Assembly: GCA_965178655.1 (NCBI GenBank)
Contig: OZ238266.1
Coordinates: 1,736,001 to 1,800,000 of the forward strand
Direction: 5' to 3'
Origin: GCA-2733415 sp965178655
Lineage (GTDB): Bacteria > Bacteroidota > Bacteroidia > Flavobacteriales > Flavobacteriaceae
DNA length: 64,000 bases
The notes under the pieces were generated by a model that ran no database searches, was not told the DNA's origin, and was given only the letters and a program-made list of their open reading frames with translations. The translations under genes and the position numbers were made by a program. Position 1 is the stretch's first letter. The number at the start of each line of letters is the position of its first letter. Shown one piece after another: positions 44,128-52,024 of the stretch.

Positions 44128-44790
44128 TCAAGTATTTGCAAGGCTTTTCAATGTTTTTATGGTTTTCTGTTGATTTTCGGATTTAAAAACAAAACTTCCG
44201 GCCACCAAAACATCAGCTCCTGCTGCGGTTAGCTTAGCTGCATTCTGGTCGGTAACACCTCCGTCTATTTCAATTAAGGTGTTGGTGTTTTTTTTGAGAA
44301 TTAATGATTTAAGGTTTCGTACTTTGTCATAAGTATTCTCTATAAAAGATTGTCCGCCAAATCCAGGATTCACACTCATAATACAGACCATGTCAATATC
44401 TTGTATAACATCTTCTAATACCGAGATGTTAGTATGTGGGTTTAAGGCAACACCAGCTTTCATGCCAGCAGCTTTTATAGCTTGAAGAGTTCGGTGTAGG
44501 TGAGTACATGCTTCATAATGAACCGTAAGTATGTCGGTACCTAGATCTGCAAAGGTTTGTATGTATTGATCTGGGTTAACAATCATTAAATGCGTGTCGA
44601 TAGTTTTTTTAGCATGTTTACAAATGGCTTTTAAAACAGGCATTCCAAAAGATATGTTAGGCACAAAAACACCGTCCATAATGTCAATATGAAACCAATC
44701 GGCATCACTATTGTTAATCATTTCTACGTCACGTTGTAAGTTTCCGAAATCTGCAGCTAGTACAGAAGGCGCTATTAGTTTGTTATCCAT
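44128..44790 (-). CDS. rpe: Ribulose-phosphate 3-epimerase
   Basis: A TIM-barrel epimerase interconverting ribulose-5-P and xylulose-5-P in the pentose phosphate pathway. It has 220 residues. Metal and catalytic motifs: FHIDIMDGVFVPNISFG, THLMIVNP, MSVNPGFGGQSFI and EIDGGVTDQNA. It lies 23 bp downstream of rpoD on the same strand, so it is probably co-transcribed with it. Confidence 0.97.
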   Translation of the reverse strand: MDNKLIAPSVLAADFGNLQRDVEMINNSDADWFHIDIMDGVFVPNISFGMPVLKAICKHAKKTIDTHLMIVNPDQYIQTFADLGTDILTVHYEACTHLHRTLQAIKAAGMKAGVALNPHTNISVLEDVIQDIDMVCIMSVNPGFGGQSFIENTYDKVRNLKSLILKKNTNTLIEIDGGVTDQNAAKLTAAGADVLVAGSFVFKSENQQKTIKTLKSLANT

Positions 44791-44813
44791 AATAGTGGTT
44801 TTTGAAAAGGTTT

Positions 44814-45677
44814 TTATCCTAAATATGTTTTTAAGATCTTACTACGTGAAGTATGCTTTAAGCGTCTTATTGCTTTTTCTTTAATTTGTCTTACACGTTC
44901 ACGTGTTAAATCAAAAGTTTCACCTATTTCTTCTAGAGTCATTGGGTGTTGGTCTCCTAGTCCGAAGTACAAGCTAATAACATCTGCTTCACGAGGTGTT
45001 AATGTTTGTAATGCTCTTGTGATTTCTGTGCGTAATGATTCGTGTAGTAATGTACGGTCTGGATTTGGTGATTCGCCAGAGCGAAGTACATCATATAAGT
45101 TAGAATCTTCTCCTTCAACTAAAGGCGCATCCATAGATACGTGTCGTCCGGAATTTTTCATAGATTCTTTAACATCATTAATAGTCATGTCAAGCTCTTT
45201 AGCTATTTCTTCAGGTGAAGGCACGCGTTCATGGGCTTGCTCTAAAAATGCAAATGTTTTATTAATTTTATTGATAGAACCAATCTTATTTAATGGTAGT
45301 CGTACAATACGTGATTGTTCTGCAAGTGCTTGAAGAATAGATTGACGAATCCACCATACGGCATATGATATAAATTTAAAACCACGAGTTTCATCAAATC
45401 GTTGTGCGGCTTTAATTAGTCCTAAGTTTCCTTCGTTAATTAAATCTGGAAGTGTTAGTCCTTGGTTTTGATATTGTTTTGCTACAGAAACAACAAAACG
45501 CAAGTTGGCTTTGGTTAATTTTTCTAAAGCAATTTGATCACCTGCTTTTATGCGCTGTGCCAATTCTACTTCTTCATCTGCAGTAATTAAGTCAACTTTA
45601 CCAATTTCTTGTAAATACTTGTCTAAAGAGGCGGTTTCTCTATTGGTAACCTGTTTGGTGATTTTAAGTTGTCTCAT
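44814..45677 (-). CDS. rpoD: Primary RNA polymerase sigma factor RpoD
   Basis: The housekeeping sigma-70 factor, 287 residues, which in Bacteroidota recognises TTTG/TAnnTTTG promoters. Region 1.2 (DKYLQEIGKVDLITADEEV), region 2 (LINEGNLGLIKAAQRFDETR, FKFISYAVWWIRQSI), region 3 and region 4 (LTLEEIGETFDLTRERVRQIKEKAIRRL type helix-turn-helix) are present. Region 1.1 and the non-conserved region are absent, as is normal for the phylum. Only 88 bp separate its start from an IS3-family element inserted upstream. Confidence 0.97.
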   Translation of the reverse strand: MRQLKITKQVTNRETASLDKYLQEIGKVDLITADEEVELAQRIKAGDQIALEKLTKANLRFVVSVAKQYQNQGLTLPDLINEGNLGLIKAAQRFDETRGFKFISYAVWWIRQSILQALAEQSRIVRLPLNKIGSINKINKTFAFLEQAHERVPSPEEIAKELDMTINDVKESMKNSGRHVSMDAPLVEGEDSNLYDVLRSGESPNPDRTLLHESLRTEITRALQTLTPREADVISLYFGLGDQHPMTLEEIGETFDLTRERVRQIKEKAIRRLKHTSRSKILKTYLG

Positions 45678-45765
45678 TTTTTGTGTCGCTTTTTAAGTGG
45701 TTGTACTTGTTATACGTTACTGTTGTATTTTTTGTTACAAAAACACACTTCTTTTTATTAAAAAA

Positions 45766-45785
45766 TGTCTCGTCCTAAATAACCG
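45766..45785 (+). repeat. IS left terminal inverted repeat
   Basis: TGTCTCGTCCTAAATAACCG matches the right end with one substitution in the first 11 bases and small offsets after. It marks the orfB-side end of the element. Confidence 0.85.
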
Positions 45786-45792
45786 ATACAGA

Positions 45793-46587
45793 TTATTGGG
45801 CTAAGATATTTAAATTATTAGAGGGTAGCAAATTCATTTTTGTTACTCTCTTTTTTTGTTTATAGGTTTTAATTTTCAGTCTTCTTTGTTTGTGCATTTG
45901 TTCAGGAGTCAACATTGAATTTGATAAGTGTGGTCTATCCTTATTGTATATTTCTATTGCGTTTTTTACTAATTTTTTAATTATATCAAGGTTTAGATTA
46001 TACTTGTTAATATCAAATTCTTGCTTTAAAATGCCATTAATTCTTTCAGCTATTGCGTTTTCATAGGGATCATATTTTTGAGTCATACTAGGTTGTATGT
46101 CAAATTTATCTAATAATTTTTGATATTCATTAGAACAGTATTGAATACCTCTATCAGAGTGGTGTATCAACGCTTCTTGTTTATATATTCTATTTTTAAC
46201 AGCTTTATCTAAAGCACGTGTAGTTCCTTTTACACACAGACTATCAGACACATCATATCCAACTATTTTCTTGGAATAAGCATCTGTGATTAATGCTAAA
46301 TACATAGGGTTCTTTCTGTTTCCTATATAGGTAATGTCTGACACCCAAATCTGTTCAGGTCTTGAGGGTGTTGTTGCACTAATGAGGTTTTGATGTTTGT
46401 AAAACCTATGATATGAATTGGTTGTAACATGATACTGCTTCTTTGGTTTTATAAGCATATGGTTTGCCTTAAGTATAGCAAAGAGCCTGTCTCTACCAAC
46501 ACCAATCTCTTTCAAAGGATCTTCTAGTTTATTATATAATTTACGTGTACCTAATTTGGGCATTTTCATTCTTATTTCTTTAACCAT
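45793..46587 (-). CDS. IS3-family transposase OrfB (DDE integrase core)
   Basis: It has 264 residues from the first ATG. An HTH_21-like region is followed by the rve integrase core: WVSDITYIG (first D), HHSDRGIQYCSNEYQ (second D) and NAIAERINGILKQEF (E), so the DDE triad is intact. The same frame is open upstream to beyond 46743 with conserved OrfB text (TCELLGVSRQVYYRA), but without an ATG. The active form should therefore be an OrfAB fusion made by -1 frameshifting at 46737-46743. Confidence 0.93.
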   Translation of the reverse strand: MVKEIRMKMPKLGTRKLYNKLEDPLKEIGVGRDRLFAILKANHMLIKPKKQYHVTTNSYHRFYKHQNLISATTPSRPEQIWVSDITYIGNRKNPMYLALITDAYSKKIVGYDVSDSLCVKGTTRALDKAVKNRIYKQEALIHHSDRGIQYCSNEYQKLLDKFDIQPSMTQKYDPYENAIAERINGILKQEFDINKYNLNLDIIKKLVKNAIEIYNKDRPHLSNSMLTPEQMHKQRRLKIKTYKQKKRVTKMNLLPSNNLNILAQ

Positions 46588-46685
46588 TTCTATTACTTTT
46601 TGAGCTTTTATTCGCCGCTTTTTTCTTGATTGATTAGCTCTATAATATACCTGCCTGCTAACCCCGAGTAATTCACAGGTAGAAA

Positions 46686-47117
46686 CTATTGTTTCTTTGT
46701 GTTCTTCTTTGAAGGTGTTGATAACCCGGGTTTGGAGTTTTTTCTGATAGAAATATTATATTCTTTTTCCGCTAAATCAATCATCATGTCAAAAATGATT
46801 GCTTTTTTGTCTGCTCGTGAGACCTGATGCTCTAAGTGGGCTTTTTGCTTTTTTAGTAGACGATTTTCTTGTTCTAATTCAAGTAGTTTTTGTTCAGGAG
46901 TTTTTGGCATATTTGATGGTGTTTGGTTTTCCCAATCAAAGGTACCATATTTTCGGAGCCAACTAACAATTGTTGAACGTGCTTGGATACCATATTTACG
47001 AACAGCTCCTGTGGTGCTTAATTCTCCTTGTTCAATCTCTTGAACAATTTGTAGTTTTAAAGACATTGAATAGTCTTTCTGAGTACGCTTTATATAGCGT
47101 TCGGGGTTGTTTTCCAT
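46686..47117 (-). CDS. IS3-family transposase OrfA (helix-turn-helix)
   Basis: It has 143 residues. An N-terminal HTH of the transposase-8 type (YSMSLKLQIVQEIEQGELST, GAVRKYGIQARSTIVSWLRKYG) recognises the IS ends; a leucine-zipper-like stretch (KLLELEQENRLLKKQKAHLE) follows. The end of the frame overlaps OrfB in the -1 phase. OrfA alone usually acts as a regulator of transposition. Confidence 0.92.
   Translation of the reverse strand: MENNPERYIKRTQKDYSMSLKLQIVQEIEQGELSTTGAVRKYGIQARSTIVSWLRKYGTFDWENQTPSNMPKTPEQKLLELEQENRLLKKQKAHLEHQVSRADKKAIIFDMMIDLAEKEYNISIRKNSKPGLSTPSKKNTKKQ
46737..46743 (-). promoter_or_regulatory. Programmed -1 frameshift heptamer A AAA AAC in orfA/orfB
   Basis: On the minus strand the OrfA codons AGA AAA AAC contain the slippery heptamer A_AAA_AAC in the correct phase (X XXY YYZ). 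A -1 slip there continues in OrfB frame as KLQTRVINTFKEEHKE and on into the transposase core with no stop. This is the expected IS3-family expression strategy. Confidence 0.75.
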
Positions 47118-47139
47118 TTTTTAACGTTTTTATGTGTAA

Positions 47140-47159
47140 CGCTATTTCAGGACGGGACA
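47140..47159 (-). repeat. IS right terminal inverted repeat
   Basis: Read on the minus strand this is TGTCCCGTCCTGAAATAGCG, pairing with the left end at 45766. It lies 23 bp upstream of the orfA start. Confidence 0.85.
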
Positions 47160-47173
47160 AAAAATAGATATAA

Positions 47174-47203
47174 AAAAACGCCTCATATTTATGAGGCGTT
47201 TTT
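47174..47203 (-). terminator. Terminator downstream of pnp
   Basis: The arms aaaaacgcctcat and atgaggcgttttt flank a 4-nt loop. It is placed 22 bp beyond the pnp stop and 15 bp outside the IS right end. It would also shield the IS genes and rpoD from pnp readthrough. Confidence 0.85.
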
Positions 47204-47225
47204 ATTAGTTTTTCCTTGACAAAAA

Positions 47226-49382
47226 TTAAGAATCTACTTTTTGAGTAGGTTTCTTGTCTTCTCTTGGAGGTCTTGGTAAAAGCGCTTTTTTAGAAACTTT
47301 CTCTTTTCTAGTTTTAGGGTCTCTACCAAAATATTTTACATCAAATACATCACCCATATTTACGACGTCTGTAACATTTTCAGTACGTGCCCATGCAAGT
47401 TCTGAAATATGAAGTAATACTTCGTTTCCTGGTGCATCTTGATATTCAACTACAGCACCAAAGTCTAACATTTTGATAACTTTTACACTGTAAGTGTTTC
47501 CTACTTTTGGTTTGAAAGTAATAGAGTCTATTTTTGCTAATACAGCATCAATACCGTCTTGTCCAGTTCCTAAGATTTCTACAATTCCTTCTTCAGTAAC
47601 AGGGTCTTCGTTAATAACGATTGTACATCCTGTTGCTTTTTGTAATTCTTGAATTGTTTTTCCTCCAGGTCCTATTAAAGCGCCAATAAATTCGTTAGCA
47701 ATCACTTTAGTTACCATTTTTGGTGCGTGTGCTTTAACGTCGTCATTAGGTGTTTCAATAGTGTCTGTTAGTTTACTTAAGATATGTAAACGACCATCAC
47801 GTGCTTGTTTTAGTGCATTTACTAAAATTTCGTATGATAATCCTTTGACTTTAATATCCATTTGGCAAGCAGTAATTCCTTCTGCAGTACCTGTAACTTT
47901 AAAGTCCATGTCTCCTAAGTGGTCTTCGTCTCCTAAGATATCAGATAATACTGCATAGCGGTCACCATCAGAGATTAATCCCATTGCAATACCAGACACT
48001 GGTTTCTTCATTTTAACACCTGCGTCCATTAATGCCATTGTACCAGCACAAACTGTTGCCATTGAAGAAGAACCGTTAGATTCTAATACTTCAGAAACAA
48101 CTCTTACAGTGTAAGGGCAATCTGCAGGAATCATTCCTTTTAAGGCACGTTGTGCAAGGTTACCATGTCCTACTTCTCTACGTGAAGTTCCTCTTAATGG
48201 GCGTGCTTCTCCTGTACAGAAAGGAGGGAAGTTATAGTGTAAATAGAATGTTTCTTCACCTTCGTAAGTTGGCATATCTATTTTGTTTGCTTCTCTTGAT
48301 GTACCTAAGGTTACAGTTGCTAATGCTTGTGTTTCTCCTCTTGTAAATACCGATGATCCGTGTGTTGATGGTAAGTAATCTACTTCACACCAAATTGGTC
48401 TGATTTCTGTAGTTTTACGACCATCTAAACGTAGTCCTTCTGCTAAAGTTAATTCTCTAATTGCAGTTTTGTTTGCTTTGTTAAAGTATTTACTTACTAA
48501 GCCACCATATTCCGCTAACTCTTCTTCTGTAAAAGATGCTTTTACGTCTTCTTTTACTTCTGCAAATGCAGCTGAACGTTCTGCTTTAGAGGTTCCTTTT
48601 TTAGCTATTGCATAACATTTGTCGTATGCTATAGCGTGAATTTTATCGGCTAATTCATCGTTAGATGCTTCAGGTTCGTACTCACGAGTTTCTTTTTTAC
48701 CAAAAGCTTCTGCTAAACGTACTTGTGCAGCACATTGAACTTTAATAGCTTCGTGTGCAAATTTAATAGCTTCTGCCATTTCTTCTTCGCTACATTCGTC
48801 CATTTCACCTTCAACCATCATTACAGAATCTGCAGATGCACCAATCATCATATCAATGTCTGCTGCTGCTAATTGTGTTCTACTTGGGTTGATGATAAAC
48901 TCACCGTTAATTCTTGCTACACGTACTTCTGAAATTGGTGTTTCAAAAGGAATGTCACTTAATTGAATAACTGCTGAAGCTGCTAAACCTGCTAATGCAT
49001 CTGGCATAACGTTTTCGTCATGAGACATTAACTGAATCATTACTTGTGTTTCTGCGTGATAATCTTTTGGGAATAGTGGACGTAAAACACGGTCTACTAA
49101 ACGCATTGTTAATACTTCACCATCACTTGGACGAGCTTCTCTTTTAAAGAATCCTCCAGGATAGCGTCCTGCTGCTGCAAATTTTTCACGGTAATCTACG
49201 GTTAATGGTAAAAAATCAACATCACTTTGTTTGTAGTTAGATACTACAGTACATAATAACATTGCTTTTCCCATCTGTACTACGACAGAACCATGTGCTT
49301 GTTTTGCTAATTTTCCTGTTTCGATAGAAATTTCTCTTCCATCGCCAAGGTCTATAACCTCTTTAAATACTTTTGGAATCAT
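47226..49382 (-). CDS. pnp: Polyribonucleotide nucleotidyltransferase (PNPase)
   Basis: A phosphorolytic 3'-5' exoribonuclease of the RNA decay machinery. It has 718 residues. It contains a first RNase PH domain (GSVVVQMGKAMLLCTVVS), an all-alpha linker, a second RNase PH domain (LRLDGRKTTEIRPIWCEVDYLP, RGETQALATVTLGTS, SNGSSSMATVCAGTMALMDAG), then KH (IGALIGPGGKTIQEL) and S1 (KVIKMLDFGAVVEY, LLHISELAW). It lies downstream of rpsO, the same pairing as in many bacteria, but a terminator separates them here. Confidence 0.98.
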   Translation of the reverse strand: MIPKVFKEVIDLGDGREISIETGKLAKQAHGSVVVQMGKAMLLCTVVSNYKQSDVDFLPLTVDYREKFAAAGRYPGGFFKREARPSDGEVLTMRLVDRVLRPLFPKDYHAETQVMIQLMSHDENVMPDALAGLAASAVIQLSDIPFETPISEVRVARINGEFIINPSRTQLAAADIDMMIGASADSVMMVEGEMDECSEEEMAEAIKFAHEAIKVQCAAQVRLAEAFGKKETREYEPEASNDELADKIHAIAYDKCYAIAKKGTSKAERSAAFAEVKEDVKASFTEEELAEYGGLVSKYFNKANKTAIRELTLAEGLRLDGRKTTEIRPIWCEVDYLPSTHGSSVFTRGETQALATVTLGTSREANKIDMPTYEGEETFYLHYNFPPFCTGEARPLRGTSRREVGHGNLAQRALKGMIPADCPYTVRVVSEVLESNGSSSMATVCAGTMALMDAGVKMKKPVSGIAMGLISDGDRYAVLSDILGDEDHLGDMDFKVTGTAEGITACQMDIKVKGLSYEILVNALKQARDGRLHILSKLTDTIETPNDDVKAHAPKMVTKVIANEFIGALIGPGGKTIQELQKATGCTIVINEDPVTEEGIVEILGTGQDGIDAVLAKIDSITFKPKVGNTYSVKVIKMLDFGAVVEYQDAPGNEVLLHISELAWARTENVTDVVNMGDVFDVKYFGRDPKTRKEKVSKKALLPRPPREDKKPTQKVDS

Positions 49383-49470
49383 AATTTTTTTTAATTTTAA
49401 TTAAACATTGGTTGTGTTGTAGTAGTTGTGGTCCAATGAAAAACATAAATACGCTTCTTTAAAATACGCT

Positions 49471-49495
49471 AATACTAAATTAGTGGTTTAGTATT
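49471..49495 (-). repeat. Inverted repeat in the pnp leader region
   Basis: Perfect 9-bp arms aatactaaa and tttagtatt flank a 7-nt loop, about 90 bp upstream of pnp and just downstream of the rpsO terminator. In E. coli a leader hairpin mediates pnp autocontrol; an analogous role here is only a guess. Confidence 0.45.
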
Positions 49496-49501
49496 GTAAT
49501 G

Positions 49502-49530
49502 AAAAAGAGAGGCGTAAAGCCTCTCTTTTT
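49502..49530 (-). terminator. Terminator of rpsO
   Basis: The arms aaaaagagaggc and gcctctcttttt with loop gtaaa form a perfect 12-bp hairpin with a T-tail on the minus strand, beginning four bases past the rpsO stop. Confidence 0.85.
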
Positions 49531-49533
49531 TGA

Positions 49534-49803
49534 TTATTTTCTTAATCCTAATTCTTTAACAATTGCACGATATCTTAAGATATCTTTTTTCTTTAAGTAA
49601 TCTAATAAGCTTCTTCTTTTACCTACTAACATTACTAATGAACGCTCTGTGTTAAAATCTTTACGATTCTTTTTTAAGTGTCCAGTTAAGTGGTTAATAC
49701 GTTCTGTAAATAAGGCAATTTGTCCTTCTGCAGAACCAGTGTTTTTAGAGTCTCCTCCGTGCTTTGCGAATAATTCCGCTTTAGCTTCTTTTGTTAAATA
49801 CAT
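49534..49803 (-). CDS. rpsO: 30S ribosomal protein S15
   Basis: An 89-residue small-subunit protein that binds 16S rRNA early in assembly. Motifs: GSAEGQIALFTERINHLTGHLK and RSLVMLVGKRRSLLDYLKKKD. The length is exactly that of the family. An exact TAnnTTTG promoter element lies 58 bp upstream and a terminator directly follows. Confidence 0.99.
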   Translation of the reverse strand: MYLTKEAKAELFAKHGGDSKNTGSAEGQIALFTERINHLTGHLKKNRKDFNTERSLVMLVGKRRSLLDYLKKKDILRYRAIVKELGLRK

Positions 49804-49860
49804 GCTAATATTTATTTAAATGATTGTTATGTAGCGATTATGATTGTCATAACCGAGCGG

Positions 49861-49868
49861 CAAATATA
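49861..49868 (-). promoter_or_regulatory. Candidate -7 element of rpsO
   Basis: The minus strand reads TATATTTG, an exact TAnnTTTG match, 58 bp upstream of the rpsO start. Motif match only. Confidence 0.5.
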
Positions 49869-49960
49869 CTATAACTATTAAAATACCGCAATAAAATACA
49901 GAATAAATGTTTCTGTTAAAAAAAAGCATACTGTATTAGTTAGCCGATTTGCTGTGATAT

Positions 49961-49992
49961 AAAAAAATCCGTTCTATGGAACGGATTTTTTT
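49961..49992 (-). terminator. Terminator downstream of accD
   Basis: The arms aaaaaaatccgttc and gaacggattttttt with loop tatg form a perfect 14-bp hairpin, 19 bp after the accD stop. Confidence 0.87.
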
Positions 49993-50010
49993 ATCGGAGC
50001 GCATAATTAC

Positions 50011-50868
50011 TTATGCTCTAATATCATTGTTTTGAATTAAATCTATATATAGGTTTAACTTGTCTTTAAGTTCCTTGCGAGGTGTAATGAAATCTAAGAA
50101 GCCATGCTCTAATAAAAACTCTGAAGTTTGAAATCCTTCAGGAAGTTCTTTTCCGGTAGTATCTCTTACAATACGTGGTCCTGCAAAGGCAATTAATGCG
50201 CCTGGTTCAGAAATATTAATATCTCCAAGCATAGCAAATGACGCTGTTGTTCCTCCGGTTGTAGGATCGGTACATAATGAGATGTATGGTATTTTAGCGT
50301 CTGCCAATTGTGCTAGTTTTGCAGATGTTTTTGCCAATTGCATTAGTGATAAGGCTGCTTCCATCATACGAGCACCTCCTGATTTTGAAATAATCATAAA
50401 AGGAATGTTGTTTTTTAAGGAATAGTCTGCGGCACGGGCAATTTTTTCACCGACTACAGATCCCATAGACCCTCCAATAAAACTAAAGTCCATACAAGCA
50501 ACAACTAATTTTTTACCTTTAGATTTTCCTACCGCAGTACGAACAGCATCTTTTAGGTTTGTTTTTTTGGTAGCATCTTTTAGCCTATCGGTATATTTCT
50601 TTTTGTCAGAGAATTTTAATGGATCTTTAGATGTTAGATTCTCATTTAATTCTTTGTATTTATTGTCATCAAAAAGAATTTCGAAGTATTCATTACTTCC
50701 AACTCTAACGTGGTATCCGTCTTCTGGACTTACATAAAAGTTAGCTGCTAATTCTTCGGTATCAACAATTTTTCCGGTAGGAGATTTGTACCATAATCCT
50801 TTTGGAGTATCTCTTTTCTGTTCGGTTGCTGTTTGTATTCCTTTTTCTTTTCTTTTAAACCAAGCCAT
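50011..50868 (-). CDS. accD: Acetyl-CoA carboxylase carboxyltransferase subunit beta
   Basis: Transfers the carboxyl group from carboxybiotin to acetyl-CoA together with AccA, starting fatty acid synthesis. It has 285 residues. The crotonase-like core has VACMDFSFIGGSMGSVVGEKI, SKSGGARMMEAALSLMQ and PTTGGTTASFAMLGD. The N-terminal zinc ribbon is remodelled: the CxxC pairs are replaced by KSPTGK (S29, G32) and VSPEDG (S47, D50), so it cannot bind zinc in the usual way. The surrounding fold remains recognisable. It follows fbaA by 30 bp, probably as an operon. Confidence 0.96.
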   Translation of the reverse strand: MAWFKRKEKGIQTATEQKRDTPKGLWYKSPTGKIVDTEELAANFYVSPEDGYHVRVGSNEYFEILFDDNKYKELNENLTSKDPLKFSDKKKYTDRLKDATKKTNLKDAVRTAVGKSKGKKLVVACMDFSFIGGSMGSVVGEKIARAADYSLKNNIPFMIISKSGGARMMEAALSLMQLAKTSAKLAQLADAKIPYISLCTDPTTGGTTASFAMLGDINISEPGALIAFAGPRIVRDTTGKELPEGFQTSEFLLEHGFLDFITPRKELKDKLNLYIDLIQNNDIRA

Positions 50869-50898
50869 AGTTGTGTGTTTTTAATTATAAACCACGGT

Positions 50899-51966
50899 TT
50901 ATAGTGTGTTTATGTTGTTTAAATCTTCAAAAGCCTTAATAAGTCTAGTGATAAATGTTTCTTCACCAGCTCTAAGCCATTTTCTTGGGTCGTAATATTT
51001 TTTGTTTGGAAGTTCTTTGCCTTCCGGGTTTCCTATTTGTGTGTTTAAATAGGCTTTGTTTTCTAGAATGTAATCTTTTGTACCTTGTGTAAATGCAAAT
51101 TGCATATCAGTATCAAGGTTCATTTTAATAACACCGTAGGTGATAGACTCTTTTATTTCTTCAATAGTAGATCCAGACCCACCATGAAATACAAAGTTTA
51201 TAGGGTTTGCTTCAGTGTTGAATTTTTTCTGAATATATTCTTGAGAGTTTTTAAGAATTTTCGGGGTAAGTACTACGTTTCCTGGTTTGTATACGCCATG
51301 AACATTTCCAAAGGCAGCAGCAATAGTAAATTGGTCACTTACTGTCATAAGTTCCTCATAGGCATATGCTACTTCTTCTGGTTGTGTGTATAGCTTTGAA
51401 ACATCTACGTCAGAATTATCTACGCCATCTTCTTCACCTCCAGTAATACCTAGTTCAATTTCTAGTGTCATACCAATTTTGCTCATTCGCGCTAAGTATT
51501 CTTTGCAAATAGCAATATTTTCTTCAATTGGTTCTTCAGATAAATCAATCATGTGTGAACTGTATAAAGATTTTCCAGTTTCTTTATAGAATTGTTCACT
51601 AGCATCTAGTAATCCGTCAATCCAAGGGAGTAATTTTTTTGCAGCATGATCTGTATGTAAAATTACAGGTATGTTATAGGCCTCAGCAAGCATGTGTACA
51701 TGTTTTGCTCCGGCAATAGCTCCTAAGATAGCAGCTTTTTCATCTTTATTAGATAAGCCTTTTCCTGCGTTAAACTGCGATCCTCCGTTAGAAAACTGAA
51801 TAATAACAGGAGAGTTTACTCTTGCGGCAGCTTCCATAACAGCATTTACGCTGTCAGATCCAACTACGTTTACAGCTGGTAAAGCAAATCCTTTTTCTTT
51901 TGCATAGTTAAGAATTTTTTGAACCTCTTTTCCTGTGGCAACTCCGGGTTTTATATTGTGACTCAT
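50899..51966 (-). CDS. fbaA: Fructose-bisphosphate aldolase, class II
   Basis: A zinc-dependent aldolase splitting fructose-1,6-bisphosphate in glycolysis. It has 355 residues, the class IIA length. Zinc and catalytic motifs: VILHTDHAAKKLLPW, SSHMIDLSEEPIEEN, LEIELGITGGEEDGVDN, AAFGNVHGVYKPGN and FVFHGGSGST. It is the first gene of a leftward fbaA-accD unit with a TAnnTTTG element 35 bp upstream. Confidence 0.97.
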   Translation of the reverse strand: MSHNIKPGVATGKEVQKILNYAKEKGFALPAVNVVGSDSVNAVMEAAARVNSPVIIQFSNGGSQFNAGKGLSNKDEKAAILGAIAGAKHVHMLAEAYNIPVILHTDHAAKKLLPWIDGLLDASEQFYKETGKSLYSSHMIDLSEEPIEENIAICKEYLARMSKIGMTLEIELGITGGEEDGVDNSDVDVSKLYTQPEEVAYAYEELMTVSDQFTIAAAFGNVHGVYKPGNVVLTPKILKNSQEYIQKKFNTEANPINFVFHGGSGSTIEEIKESITYGVIKMNLDTDMQFAFTQGTKDYILENKAYLNTQIGNPEGKELPNKKYYDPRKWLRAGEETFITRLIKAFEDLNNINTL

Positions 51967-52001
51967 TATTAATGGTATATGTTTTTGTAAAAAATAAAGT
52001 A

Positions 52002-52009
52002 CAAAAGTA
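52002..52009 (-). promoter_or_regulatory. Candidate -7 element of fbaA-accD
   Basis: The minus strand reads TACTTTTG, an exact TAnnTTTG match, 35 bp upstream of the fbaA ATG. It lies in the short gap after the stop of the outer-membrane assembly gene. Confidence 0.5.
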
Positions 52010-52024
52010 CTAAAATTAGTGTTG

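Larger units (their letters stand above)
45766..47159 (-). mobile_element. IS3-family insertion sequence, apparently complete
   Basis: The element is 1394 bp. Its terminal inverted repeats are TGTCTCGTCCTAAATAACCG (left, 45766-45785) and, on the other strand, TGTCCCGTCCTGAAATAGCG (right, 47140-47159), with the TG...CA ends of IS3-family elements. It carries orfA and orfB joined by a -1 frameshift site. Both flanks are A-runs, so a 3-5 bp target duplication (aaa to aaaaa) is possible but not provable. It lies between pnp and rpoD, with its genes reading toward rpoD. Confidence 0.93.

Noticed and set aside
44064..44141. Longer N-terminus for the outer-membrane protein at 43503
   Set aside because: The extension overlaps the rpe 3' end and hides a clean signal peptide that starts at the ATG at 44063.
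44814..45677. RpoD as truncated because region 1.1 is missing
   Set aside because: About 287 residues without region 1.1 is the standard form of the primary sigma factor in this phylum.
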